DNA of 12,940 nt from Candidatus Woesearchaeota archaeon (GTDB lineage: Archaea > Nanobdellota > Nanobdellia > Woesearchaeales > ARS49): the NCBI GenBank assembly GCA_016203425.1, contig JACQMU010000028.1, positions 1 through 12,940 on the forward strand, in the 5' to 3' direction. Positions 1 to 6,371 of the stretch are shown here, piece after piece. Made by a program: the position numbers and the translations under genes. The notes under the pieces are model-generated. The model did not search any database. It was not told where the DNA came from and saw only the letters and a program-made list of their open reading frames with translations. Position 1 is the stretch's first letter, and each line of letters begins with the position of its first letter.

Positions 1-93
1 AGAAAGATCAGGGCTGAAAGAGATTTTCTTAAGCAAAAATGTGTTAGATTGTTAAATATAAGAAACAAGAGTAAAGTTTTAATAGTTAAATGA
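1..93 (+). CDS. C-terminal fragment of an unknown protein (cut by window edge)
   Basis: The first frame is open from base 1 to a TGA at 91-93 and gives 30 basic residues ending in KVLIVK. The other two plus frames close quickly, one at base 15 and the other near base 54. The stop lies 15 bases before the next start codon, and a GGAGG site sits in between, so this looks like the end of an upstream gene in the same transcription unit. The fragment is too short for a family assignment, and I do not recognise it. Confidence 0.45.
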   Translation, partial: RKIRAERDFLKQKCVRLLNIRNKSKVLIVK

Positions 94-96
94 TGT

Positions 97-101
97 GGAG
101 G
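97..101 (+). promoter_or_regulatory. Shine-Dalgarno site for the 51-residue ORF
   Basis: GGAGG lies seven bases before the ATG at 109 and matches the archaeal anti-Shine-Dalgarno (CCUCC). It supports translation of the short ORF as an internal cistron. Most other genes in the window lack such a site and look leaderless. Confidence 0.6.
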
Positions 102-108
102 ATAAATT

Positions 109-264
109 ATGGCAAAAAATGTTTGGAAGCAGCGTTATAAAGAACTTTTAAAAGAAAATAAAGAACAAGAGAAAATAGCAGTTGAATGCTGGCAGGAGAT
201 AGAGCAATCTTCTAGGCGTTTTGACAGGTTATACGACAAAATAATGCGGGGTTTGCGTTCCTAA
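109..264 (+). CDS. Small basic helical protein, 51 residues, unknown function
   Basis: ATG at 109 follows a good Shine-Dalgarno site (97-101), and the frame runs to TAA at 262-264. The product starts MAKNVWKQRYKELLKENK. It is rich in Lys, Glu, Arg and Gln and has no hydrophobic segment. The charge pattern is that of one long amphipathic helix or short coiled coil, with a single Cys near residue 27. It lies 15 bases after the upstream stop and 10 bases before the next start, so it is probably translated within one operon with its neighbours. I do not recognise a family. The ribosome-binding site and operon spacing are the main reasons to believe in it; a chance ORF of this size is possible. 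Confidence 0.6.
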   Translation: MAKNVWKQRYKELLKENKEQEKIAVECWQEIEQSSRRFDRLYDKIMRGLRS

Positions 265-274
265 AAGGTGCACC

Positions 275-706
275 ATGGCAGAACCTGTAACTTCATTGTT
301 GATTGTGCCACCACTTGTTTTTGGCGCAATTATCGGCCTTTATGAGATTTTACTGATTCATCGTGATGTTACAGTTCCAACGCACAGGTTTGGGCATAGT
401 TTGCACGCACTCATTTTCGCAGTTGTTGCAACGTTTTGCACAATGAATGTTGCATTTGTTTTCAGTCTTTTTCCCCAATTGAAAACAATCCCTGTTCTTT
501 CAACACCAGTTGCCTTTCAAGTCTTGATTGGGTTAATAATGGTTGCAAAAATTCACGGCGCAAGCAAAGCAATTCGCGGTTCTGTTCCTTCAAGTGTTGG
601 TTTGGGCGAAACTTGGTTTCATAGTCTTCTGATTGGAGCATTAGTTGTTGCAGCTCCTTATGTTTATCCATTATTAAAACCAATGTTGCCAAGCTGGATG
701 AAATAA
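275..706 (+). CDS. Four-helix integral membrane protein, unknown function
   Basis: The 143-residue product has four hydrophobic stretches, roughly residues 7-27, 44-65, 78-94 and 114-134. A short positively charged tail ends in SWMK. Polar residues His30, His37, His41 and His44 cluster around the first loop, and a conserved-looking RGSVPSSVGLGETWFH segment (about 101-116) precedes the last helix. The start is the ATG at 275, with an AGGTG ribosome-binding site at 266-270 and ten bases after the upstream stop. This points to co-transcription with the small gene before it. The stop codon (704-706) directly abuts the stop of eL33 on the other strand (707-709), with no bases between. It is clearly a membrane protein, but I do not recognise the family and cannot name a substrate. 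Confidence 0.8.
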   Translation: MAEPVTSLLIVPPLVFGAIIGLYEILLIHRDVTVPTHRFGHSLHALIFAVVATFCTMNVAFVFSLFPQLKTIPVLSTPVAFQVLIGLIMVAKIHGASKAIRGSVPSSVGLGETWFHSLLIGALVVAAPYVYPLLKPMLPSWMK

Positions 707-970
707 TTATTCAACCTTTACTTCTGTTCCCAAGCTTTGTCCGGGCATTCCTCTTTCAAAAATAACCCTTACACATCCGCTGTTGCCGTGTGCTGAAGAA
801 ATCTTTCCATTTATGGTTTTCTTTTCCTTGCCAGGGCAGTTCCACACTACTTTTTTGCCGACGAGTTTTTGCGCACTTTCTTTTGTGGTGACGTCATTTA
901 TTGTGAGTATCATTTGGTTTCCGCTTTTTCTTCGCCTGCTTCCTCGAAAGTTTACTATTACTGCCATCAT
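707..970 (-). CDS. rpl35ae: Ribosomal protein eL33 (L35Ae), large subunit
   Basis: This 87-residue protein belongs to the eL33/L35Ae family, a component of the large ribosomal subunit in eukaryotes and many archaea, absent from bacteria. Visible family features are the basic N-terminus (GSRRRKSGNQ), the VGKKVVW segment at about 37-43, and the C-terminal signature with HGNSGCVRVIFERGMPGQ at about 61-78 followed by GTEV. The length fits the family. Two adjacent ATGs exist, at 970 and 967. A TATA-like element at 991-1001 is centred about 26 bases from 970, which suits a leaderless start there. A GAGGA just upstream would instead suit 967. Its stop abuts that of the convergent membrane-protein gene. 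This is a good marker that the DNA is archaeal. Confidence 0.93.
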   Translation of the reverse strand: MMAVIVNFRGSRRRKSGNQMILTINDVTTKESAQKLVGKKVVWNCPGKEKKTINGKISSAHGNSGCVRVIFERGMPGQSLGTEVKVE

Positions 971-990
971 GTCCTCGGTAAAATAGCGTG

Positions 991-1001
991 TTATTTAAAA
1001 A
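991..1001 (-). promoter_or_regulatory. TATA box of the eL33 gene
   Basis: On the minus strand this reads TTTTTAAATAA. Its centre lies about 26 bases before the first ATG of eL33 (970), the spacing from TATA centre to transcription start usual in archaea. It forms a divergent promoter region with the element at 1026-1034. Confidence 0.5.
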
Positions 1002-1025
1002 CATAACGTTTGTTGTCTACAAATC

Positions 1026-1034
1026 TTTATATTA
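1026..1034 (+). promoter_or_regulatory. TATA box of the 162-residue gene
   Basis: TTTATATTA preceded by ACAAATC (a BRE-like purine/A-rich element) is centred 26 bases before the ATG at 1056. The intervening DNA has no Shine-Dalgarno match, so a leaderless transcript starting at or near the A of the ATG is expected. Confidence 0.6.
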
Positions 1035-1055
1035 AAGTTCTTCTTTATTTTCTTC

Positions 1056-1544
1056 ATGTCAGAAAAAGAGTCTTTGAGCCGGATTGAGCAATGGTATGCT
1101 GCAAAATTGTTGAGGATTTATACTCCTGATGTTGAAAAAAACTTTATTTGTTCTGCGCTAATGAATACTGCTGAGAATTTTAACGCTTTTCAGGCTTTCA
1201 GCACGGCTTATGGGGTTTCTTTCGGTCTTGATGAATTAACAGAACTGTACAAGCCGAATGGTTATTTGCCTGTTTTGCGTGCTGACTTTTTTTCCCGCGC
1301 TGCAAATGATTCAAAGCTTGAGCTGTTTATCCGGCGTGCTTCCAGTCAGGATGTTGATTGTGCATTTGTGCAGACGTATCGTTCGCCTGCAGAGTTTGCT
1401 GATTGGGTTGTTTCAACTTTTGGTAATAAGAGTTTTTTTAATGATGTTGTTTTCACAGTTCTCATAGAAAATCCAGTGTATGATATTGCACGTCTTTTGT
1501 TTGGTGATATTGAGTCTAAAAAACCTCGTTCTTTTCATAAGTAA
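1056..1544 (+). CDS. Unknown protein, 162 residues
   Basis: The product (MSEKESLSRIEQWYAAKLL...) has no signal peptide or clear transmembrane helix and looks like a soluble, mostly alpha-helical globular protein with many aromatic residues. An RAxNDSKLELFIRRA segment occurs near residues 81-95 and the tail is basic (KKPRSFHK). The start at 1056 is supported by a TATA box centred 26 bases upstream. Its last ten bases overlap the end of the convergent permease gene on the opposite strand. I see no catalytic motif and do not recognise the family. T-rich third codon positions match the other plus-strand genes, so it looks native rather than newly acquired. Confidence 0.75.
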   Translation: MSEKESLSRIEQWYAAKLLRIYTPDVEKNFICSALMNTAENFNAFQAFSTAYGVSFGLDELTELYKPNGYLPVLRADFFSRAANDSKLELFIRRASSQDVDCAFVQTYRSPAEFADWVVSTFGNKSFFNDVVFTVLIENPVYDIARLLFGDIESKKPRSFHK

Positions 1545-2713
1545 TTTAGAATTACAGGCAATATCAGGCAGTTCATTGCATGGCTTCTTGATGTTCCTGT
1601 TAATAGAGGGATGATTCCTATTGCAGCTCCTGTTGTCATTGCAATTATTCCTGTTGTGTCTGCAAAAAAGTATGATGCACTAAATAATAATGCCAGCAGT
1701 GTCATGCACAGTTTTTGATAATTGATGCGGTTGTACAAGTCCACAAATTTTTTTATCATGATTCCCGCAAGGATTGTTGCAATGCCTGTTGTTATTAGTG
1801 CTGCTGAAAAGAACAGCATAATGTTTCCTTCCAGTGTTGCAATGTTGCTCATTGTTTCTATTGCCCCGTTTCGTGCTTTGTTGATTGTCACAAAAGTTAT
1901 TAATGAAATGATGATGTCTGCTGTTCCTATGCTTCCTAACAAAACAATGTATTTTTTGCCTGTTATTTTTAGCAGTGTTGTTGGCAGCCATGCTGCTTGT
2001 GCGGTGCCAACGCCTGGCAGCAGTGTTGTCATCATGAGTGCGCAAATGGCTCCGCATACTGCCTGAAATGAATGTTTTGTTTGTATGCAGATTGTTGTTT
2101 TTGTGTCTTGTTGCGGAATTTTTGTTTTGTTTATTATGTTGAAGAAGAGTGTGCTCGCGCCGAACAATCCTGAAAAAAGCAGGAAGAGTGGTTGGTCAAC
2201 TGTTGATGTTAATGTTAATAACCCAAATGTGCCTGCCAATGCCGCAACAATAATAGCCCATATTTTTTGTTGTGTTGTTTTCTCTTTTAGAATAAGAATT
2301 ATTAGCAGGCTTAGCAGTAATAATGGCGTGTAATTTTTGACGTGTGCATAAAATAATGGCACAAGTAAAAATAGTGCTGGTGATATCATTGTTGTTAGCA
2401 GTGTTCCGAGCAGCGAGCCTGTAACGAATAATTGTGCTGCTGCCTGTCCTTTTCCTTGTTTTAGAAATGTTTGTGCAGGCAGCAGTGCTGTTTCTGGTGT
2501 TGGTGTGTTGAGAAATATTGTTGGTACTGCTTCTATAATGTTGTGTGTTATGCCTATGCTTATGATTAGTATTGCTGGCAGTATGTTGTTTGTTGTTGTG
2601 GTTACGAATGACGCAATAATTATTGATAAAAGGTTGATGTGCAGTCCTGGGAGTATTCCTGTAATTAGCCCAGTAATAATTCCGATAATTATTGTTAGAA
2701 TTATTTCTATCAC
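1535..2713 (-). CDS. Archaeal DUF112/TctA-like integral membrane permease (COG1784 type)
   Basis: The 392-residue, highly hydrophobic protein has about ten membrane segments and two internal PG-motif halves, LPGLHIN (21-27) and LLPGVGTAQAAW (231-242). Other features typical of the archaeal DUF112 group are THNIIEAVPTIFLNTP (56-71), LKQGKGQAA (84-92), VTINKARNGA (275-284) and the C-terminal GAAIGIIPLLTGTSRSH (362-378). Bacterial relatives (TctA) are the large membrane subunit of tripartite tricarboxylate transporters. I see no TctB or TctC partner here, so the substrate is unknown and transport is inferred from the family. The start is GTG at 2713. It overlaps the stop of the upstream OB-fold gene by four bases (GTGA), which implies translational coupling. 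The 3' end overlaps the convergent 162-residue gene by ten bases. Confidence 0.88.
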   Translation of the reverse strand: MIEIILTIIIGIITGLITGILPGLHINLLSIIIASFVTTTTNNILPAILIISIGITHNIIEAVPTIFLNTPTPETALLPAQTFLKQGKGQAAAQLFVTGSLLGTLLTTMISPALFLLVPLFYAHVKNYTPLLLLSLLIILILKEKTTQQKIWAIIVAALAGTFGLLTLTSTVDQPLFLLFSGLFGASTLFFNIINKTKIPQQDTKTTICIQTKHSFQAVCGAICALMMTTLLPGVGTAQAAWLPTTLLKITGKKYIVLLGSIGTADIIISLITFVTINKARNGAIETMSNIATLEGNIMLFFSAALITTGIATILAGIMIKKFVDLYNRINYQKLCMTLLALLFSASYFFADTTGIIAMTTGAAIGIIPLLTGTSRSHAMNCLILPVILNYL

Positions 2714-3003
2714 GTCATTCTGCTCGCAACAAGCTCAATTTTTCCGTTATAATCCTGCAGCCTTCCGTAAATTGTTGTGTTTTCCTCTATGTGGGTATTT
2801 GTTTTTTCAAATGACAAAACAGTTATTGGTTTTGTTGGCATTATTTTTATGATGTCGAATTTTTCTTTGTGTTCTATATCCACGACAGTTCCAGTTATTG
2901 CAGTCATTTTTTTTTCTGCGTCGTATGGCAGAAAGAATGCCAGCATTGCAATTCCCGTGATTGAAGTTAGCAGTGCAATGATTGTTGTTGTTCTGTTGTT
3001 CAC
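2710..3003 (-). CDS. Membrane-anchored small OB-fold protein
   Basis: From a GTG at 3003 the product is 97 residues. It has one N-terminal hydrophobic helix (about 6-25), a short charged linker (YDAEKK), then a domain of about 65 residues with an OB-fold-like strand pattern. ITGTVVDIEHKEKFDIIKI (36-54) forms the first strands, and TIYGRLQDYNGKIELVAS (77-94) resembles the last two strands of tRNA-anticodon/helicase-type OB folds. The helix suggests the domain faces outward, or is tethered at the membrane, rather than binding RNA in the cytosol; this is inference. The start is chosen because a TATA-like GTTAAAAG is centred about 26 bases upstream. The frame stays open to an ATG at 3165, but that would run over the divergent promoter. 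It is co-transcribed and coupled with the DUF112/TctA-like permease. Confidence 0.72.
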   Translation of the reverse strand: MNNRTTTIIALLTSITGIAMLAFFLPYDAEKKMTAITGTVVDIEHKEKFDIIKIMPTKPITVLSFEKTNTHIEENTTIYGRLQDYNGKIELVASRMT

Positions 3004-3025
3004 ACTAACTTCACAAAAACCACTT

Positions 3026-3033
3026 CTTTTAAC
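3026..3033 (-). promoter_or_regulatory. TATA-like box of the OB-fold/permease operon
   Basis: The minus strand reads GTTAAAAG, centred about 26 bases before the proposed GTG start at 3003. The match to a TATA box is moderate, so this is weaker than the other promoter calls. Confidence 0.4.
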
Positions 3034-3049
3034 GATTGTGTTTTTTATT

Positions 3050-3084
3050 CGGAAACCTTCCGGCTCAGCCGTAAACTTTCCGGA
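3050..3084. promoter_or_regulatory. Cluster of small inverted repeats in a divergent promoter
   Basis: CGGAA (3050-3054) pairs with TTCCG (3058-3062). CGGC (3061-3064) pairs with GCCG (3068-3071). The palindrome TCCGGA lies at 3079-3084. CGGAAA (3050-3055) can also pair with TTTCCG (3077-3082), so the arms are mutually exclusive. The cluster is GC-rich within an AT-rich intergenic stretch between two divergent start codons (3003 and 3149). A regulator binding site is possible, but no factor is identified. Confidence 0.35.
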
Positions 3085-3116
3085 TGGTGATGGGGGTTTA
3101 AAAACAAAATCCGTTA

Positions 3117-3128
3117 CTTTTAAAAATA
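3117..3128 (+). promoter_or_regulatory. TATA box of the Tiki-like lipoprotein gene
   Basis: CTTTTAAAAATA is centred about 27 bases before the ATG at 3149 and has no Shine-Dalgarno downstream, consistent with a leaderless start. A second TATA-like TTTAAAAAC lies at 3097-3105 and could provide an alternative start with a short leader. Confidence 0.55.
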
Positions 3129-3148
3129 ATGCAGTGTTTGCCAAATTA

Positions 3149-4018
3149 ATGCTGAAAACCCTCAAACAAATTGTTTGTGCAACAACTGTTGCGCTTGCAG
3201 TGGCTGGATGTACGCGTTATGTGATTGGGCAATCGTATTACGACCCTGAAACAGAAGAATCAGTAGAGCGCACTGAAGAATTATCAGAAGAAGGGCGACC
3301 AAAAGTCGATGAAAGGCTTGAAGAAATACTTCATCGGCATGGATATGAAGTTTACAGCGCATTCGGGCAATCGCAGCATCTCATAATGATTGCTGATGTT
3401 CATACTATTCCTGTGAGATTAAAGCATAATAAATTGCTCAAAGAACTTATCACAAAGAAAGATGTGCTTTTTATTGAGGGATATTTAGTTGGCAATGCTA
3501 ATCCTGTTCTTGAGAAAGAATTTTTTGCTGCAGTTAAGCTTCCAAGAGAAAAACAGGAAGAAATACGCTTGGCCGCATTGGCAAACAGGTACGAGAAAGA
3601 TTTAGACAAGCCGTACAGTTATTTTAATCAGGGATTTGTTGGTGAACTGGACAGCTGCGAGAACGACACGTTTGTGGCAGCGCACTACATGGCGCGATAT
3701 TCTTCAAATGAAGTGTCTGTTGCACGGGCAATTCATTGCCGAAATGTTGCCATGGCTGACATTATTGAAAAAAAAATTAATGCGTCTCTTGAAAAAACAT
3801 TTTATCTCCCTATTGGCAACCAGCATGTTTTGCCGCTTGATTTTTTTCGCAGTGTTGGTGTTCCTCGAAAAAGTATTGAGTTTGAAAAAACTGTTGGAGA
3901 ACTGCCAAGGCTGTTGCAAAAAAATAATGTGCCTTATGTTGTTGTAGTGTCTGAAGATATTGTTGGAGACATTGAGAGAGAGGCATTGCATCCTGAAACT
4001 CAAATCAATAAAGATTAA
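3149..4018 (+). CDS. Lipoprotein with Tiki/TraB/ChaN/EreA-superfamily features (putative metal-dependent hydrolase)
   Basis: The start at 3149 gives 289 residues beginning with a lipoprotein signal: positive MLKTLK, a hydrophobic core, then VAGC with Cys21. The mature part starts with an acidic linker (31-60). Motifs that recall the Tiki/TraB/ChaN/erythromycin-esterase-like superfamily are, in order, IMIADVHTIP (79-88, His85), VLFIEGYL (106-113, Glu110), CRNVAMADIIEKKI (197-210, Arg198) and YLPIGNQHVLPLDFFRSVGV (219-238, His226). In that superfamily the two His and the Glu are proposed metal or catalytic residues of a hydrolase or protease fold. The family call is from motif order and spacing only. 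The protein would sit outside the cytoplasmic membrane. The frame is open back to 2777, but the TATA box and signal peptide fix the start at 3149. It converges on the 744-residue exported protein gene with a ten-base gap. Confidence 0.72.
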   Translation: MLKTLKQIVCATTVALAVAGCTRYVIGQSYYDPETEESVERTEELSEEGRPKVDERLEEILHRHGYEVYSAFGQSQHLIMIADVHTIPVRLKHNKLLKELITKKDVLFIEGYLVGNANPVLEKEFFAAVKLPREKQEEIRLAALANRYEKDLDKPYSYFNQGFVGELDSCENDTFVAAHYMARYSSNEVSVARAIHCRNVAMADIIEKKINASLEKTFYLPIGNQHVLPLDFFRSVGVPRKSIEFEKTVGELPRLLQKNNVPYVVVVSEDIVGDIEREALHPETQINKD

Positions 4019-4028
4019 ATGAGTTTAT

Positions 4029-6263
4029 TTATTCTTCAAGCACGTTTTTTCTTTTTGTTAGTGCGCGTATGCCATCGTCATATTTGCAGAGTATCCATGC
4101 GTATAGTCCTGCGTCACGCCTTCCGTTTTCAATCATGAAATCTCCTGCTAATCTCACATATTCAGTGCTGTTTGTTGACGTGCGGAGTGAGTATGTGCAC
4201 GCCATTAGTTCCCAACTGCTCAAAGTCTGTATTGATTTAGTAATTTCTTTAAGCAGCGCATACTTAAAATCATCATTTGTTTGTGGCAGTGCTGGTGTTA
4301 TGTGGTAATAGAGTTTGATGCGTTCTGCCAGCTGGAGGTGTGTTGTTTTTTCTTCGAATATTTTCAGTCGAATTTTTGATTCTTTTTCACCAAAGTGTCG
4401 TTCTAATGCAGCATACAACCCAATAATTTCGTTAACATCAATTGCAGGATTTCTGAGGATTCTTTGTACGTCGTTCTCAAACGCATTGTCAGAAGGCCTG
4501 CTTGATTTTTTTACAGTGATGCTGTGTTCAAATGCCCATGCGCTGTTCCTGACAGTTTCAGATGTTGCATCTTTTTTTGACAGCAGGTTGCAGCCGTATA
4601 AAATGTATTGTTTTGCAGAAAATGGGTCTTCATCGTACTTGTCTGTAAACAAAAAAACATCTTTTATTGAGCCTGTGCCTCGTTCAAGAATTGTGGTGCA
4701 GTATTCCTGCGCAACTTTTTTTGATGGTGTGAAGTTGTGTTCTGATAAACAGCTTAACAGCCCGTGTGCCTGTCTGGACAGAAAATAATTAACCACGTCA
4801 TCTGCAATTTCAGTTGTGCGGGGAATGTTTAGTTGTGCGCAGGCTCTCACAACATCTTCTGGAGTTTGGTGTGCAGTCGCGAGTCCGTATAGTATTTTTC
4901 TGAATCTTGGTTGCGTGAGGTTTTCTAAGTCAGGATTTGCCATTTTTAATAAAACAATTGCTCTTCGTATATCTTCCGGCGATGGAACAACCATTTTTGA
5001 ATGTCGTGGATCGTCGCTATCATAATGTACGTATTCTGATGACATTAATTTGTCTGCAAAATGTTCTGTGCGTGTGGCGTCATTTGGTGAAAGATAGTTT
5101 AGTGCAAGATAAAATGCATCATCAAAAGACCTGTTGTCGCCGCGTTTGACAAATGTCTGGAAGCTCTGGTCAAAAAATACTTGCCGTTTTTTTTCGTCTT
5201 CAATCTTGCGTGAGAGTGTAATGACCTCGCTGAGATTTCGTATGCTGTTGTGGGCGTAGGTCACTAGCCAGTCATTTTTTTGGTCTTGTGTTGGCGGCTG
5301 CTGAAACAAATCACGGTTTTGCCAGCAGCGTTCAATGAGTTCTGTGTCGTTCAGATTTTCAACAAAAAAAATAAGTGATTTGCTGACTGCATCCTGCCGG
5401 CGGTATCCTTTTTCTTGGTATTGTGTGCTGACCCATGATGCAGATATTCCTGTATGGTTGTAATCGTCAAAAACAATGAGCAGTTTCTCCAATAATGATT
5501 CGCTGACATCTTTGAAATTAGCGTCTATTTTTTTGCAGATTTTCAATGCTTCAAGAACATCGTTCCATTGTGGGCGTCGCACAAATGAGCGTCCGTTATC
5601 TGTTTTTTCAAGTTCAATGTCTTGAAGATGGTATGCTGCGAGATTTTCATATGCTGTTTTTTCGAGGAATGGTGGAAGTTCTGCTGCAAAGCTTATTGCT
5701 CGGGAAAGTGCGTCATTTGTGTTTGTCGTGATAGATGTTCTCACAACATTTTGAAGGCAAATTTCTTTTTCATCAGGGTAATCCTCAAGAATTCGTTGCA
5801 ACAGCTGTATCTCATAGGGTGACTTCATTTTTTGTGAGGATGATTCAAGTGCTTTGAAAATAATGTCGCGAGTTTCTTTGTTTTCAATAAAGTGTTCGTC
5901 TTCCCACTTGCATTGTTCTACAAAAGCAGGAAGTCCTCCATCAGTTTTGTAGAATTGTGCGTCTGGGTTGTTAATGGCTTCTATTGCTGCTTCAAGAAAA
6001 TTAAGGTCGTGGTCGCTGCAGTAAAACAGCACGCGTTTCCATTCGCGGCTGGCGAGCAGTGATTGTAGATTTTTTTTGACTGCGTTTTTGACGCGTTCAT
6101 CATCAAGGGCTTCGTTGAAGATTGTTGTGCGTGGGAAACTTTTTTGTTCAATCTGCACAACTGCGTCTTCAACTCTTTTCTCAAGGCGCGGGTTGATTAT
6201 GTGGCAGCCTATGGGAGTAATTGCAAGGACACTTGCTGCAACTATCTTGTTCAGCAAACGCAT
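4029..6263 (-). CDS. Large exported helical-repeat-like protein, possible lipoprotein, unknown function
   Basis: From the ATG at 6263 the product has 744 residues. The N-terminus, MRLLNKIVAASVLAITPIGC, is a signal peptide with a Cys at 20. The lipobox (PIGC) is imperfect because Pro stands where Leu, Val or Ile is expected, so lipid attachment is uncertain. The rest contains no further membrane helix. It is dominated by short amphipathic helices of 15-20 residues separated by polar turns, the texture of TPR-, HEAT- or Sel1-like solenoids, but I find no canonical repeat consensus. I see no catalytic motif. An alpha-solenoid scaffold outside the membrane is the best guess. The frame is open upstream to 6419, yet the signal peptide and a TATA box about 26-29 bases before 6263 fix the start. 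It shares a divergent promoter region with the nuclease gene. Confidence 0.78.
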   Translation of the reverse strand: MRLLNKIVAASVLAITPIGCHIINPRLEKRVEDAVVQIEQKSFPRTTIFNEALDDERVKNAVKKNLQSLLASREWKRVLFYCSDHDLNFLEAAIEAINNPDAQFYKTDGGLPAFVEQCKWEDEHFIENKETRDIIFKALESSSQKMKSPYEIQLLQRILEDYPDEKEICLQNVVRTSITTNTNDALSRAISFAAELPPFLEKTAYENLAAYHLQDIELEKTDNGRSFVRRPQWNDVLEALKICKKIDANFKDVSESLLEKLLIVFDDYNHTGISASWVSTQYQEKGYRRQDAVSKSLIFFVENLNDTELIERCWQNRDLFQQPPTQDQKNDWLVTYAHNSIRNLSEVITLSRKIEDEKKRQVFFDQSFQTFVKRGDNRSFDDAFYLALNYLSPNDATRTEHFADKLMSSEYVHYDSDDPRHSKMVVPSPEDIRRAIVLLKMANPDLENLTQPRFRKILYGLATAHQTPEDVVRACAQLNIPRTTEIADDVVNYFLSRQAHGLLSCLSEHNFTPSKKVAQEYCTTILERGTGSIKDVFLFTDKYDEDPFSAKQYILYGCNLLSKKDATSETVRNSAWAFEHSITVKKSSRPSDNAFENDVQRILRNPAIDVNEIIGLYAALERHFGEKESKIRLKIFEEKTTHLQLAERIKLYYHITPALPQTNDDFKYALLKEITKSIQTLSSWELMACTYSLRTSTNSTEYVRLAGDFMIENGRRDAGLYAWILCKYDDGIRALTKRKNVLEE

Positions 6264-6285
6264 GACGATAAAACTTCTCGCTTCC

Positions 6286-6297
6286 TTTTTAAATATA
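6286..6297. promoter_or_regulatory. TATA element in the divergent promoter of the helical protein and nuclease
   Basis: TTTTTAAATATA reads TATATTTAAAAA on the minus strand. Depending on the exact 8-mer used, its centre is 26-29 bases from the minus-strand start at 6263. On the plus strand it is about 26 bases from the ATG at 6318, an alternative start for the nuclease. It may serve either direction. Confidence 0.5.
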
Positions 6298-6340
6298 GTG
6301 ACCAATTTCGAGATTTTATGAACTTCGCTGTTCAGAAAGC

Positions 6341-6348
6341 TTTTAATA
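6341..6348 (+). promoter_or_regulatory. TATA box proposed for the nuclease gene
   Basis: TTTTAATA preceded by the BRE-like CAGAAAGC is centred about 27 bases before the ATG at 6372. The BRE match is better than that of the 6286-6297 element read on the plus strand, which is why I prefer the 6372 start. Confidence 0.45.
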
Positions 6349-6371
6349 CTCCTCTTATCAATCTGGGCTGG

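Noticed and set aside
2777..3148. Upstream extension of the Tiki-like lipoprotein frame to an ATG at 2777
   Set aside because: It would overlap the OB-fold gene on the other strand and run through both promoters. A TATA box and an intact signal peptide place the start at 3149.
3004..3165. Upstream extension of the OB-fold protein to an ATG at 3165
   Set aside because: The added residues cover the divergent promoter and repeat cluster and put a long basic stretch before the membrane helix. The GTG at 3003 has a TATA-like box at the usual spacing.
4315..4788. 157-residue plus-strand ORF inside the large exported gene
   Set aside because: It has no promoter or ribosome-binding site, and the opposite strand is a continuous 744-residue coding frame with a signal peptide.
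6144..6371. Upstream extension of the nuclease to 6144
   Set aside because: This part is antisense to the signal-peptide region of the 744-residue gene and gives Cys-rich noise unlike nuclease N-termini. Promoter elements point to 6372 or 6318.
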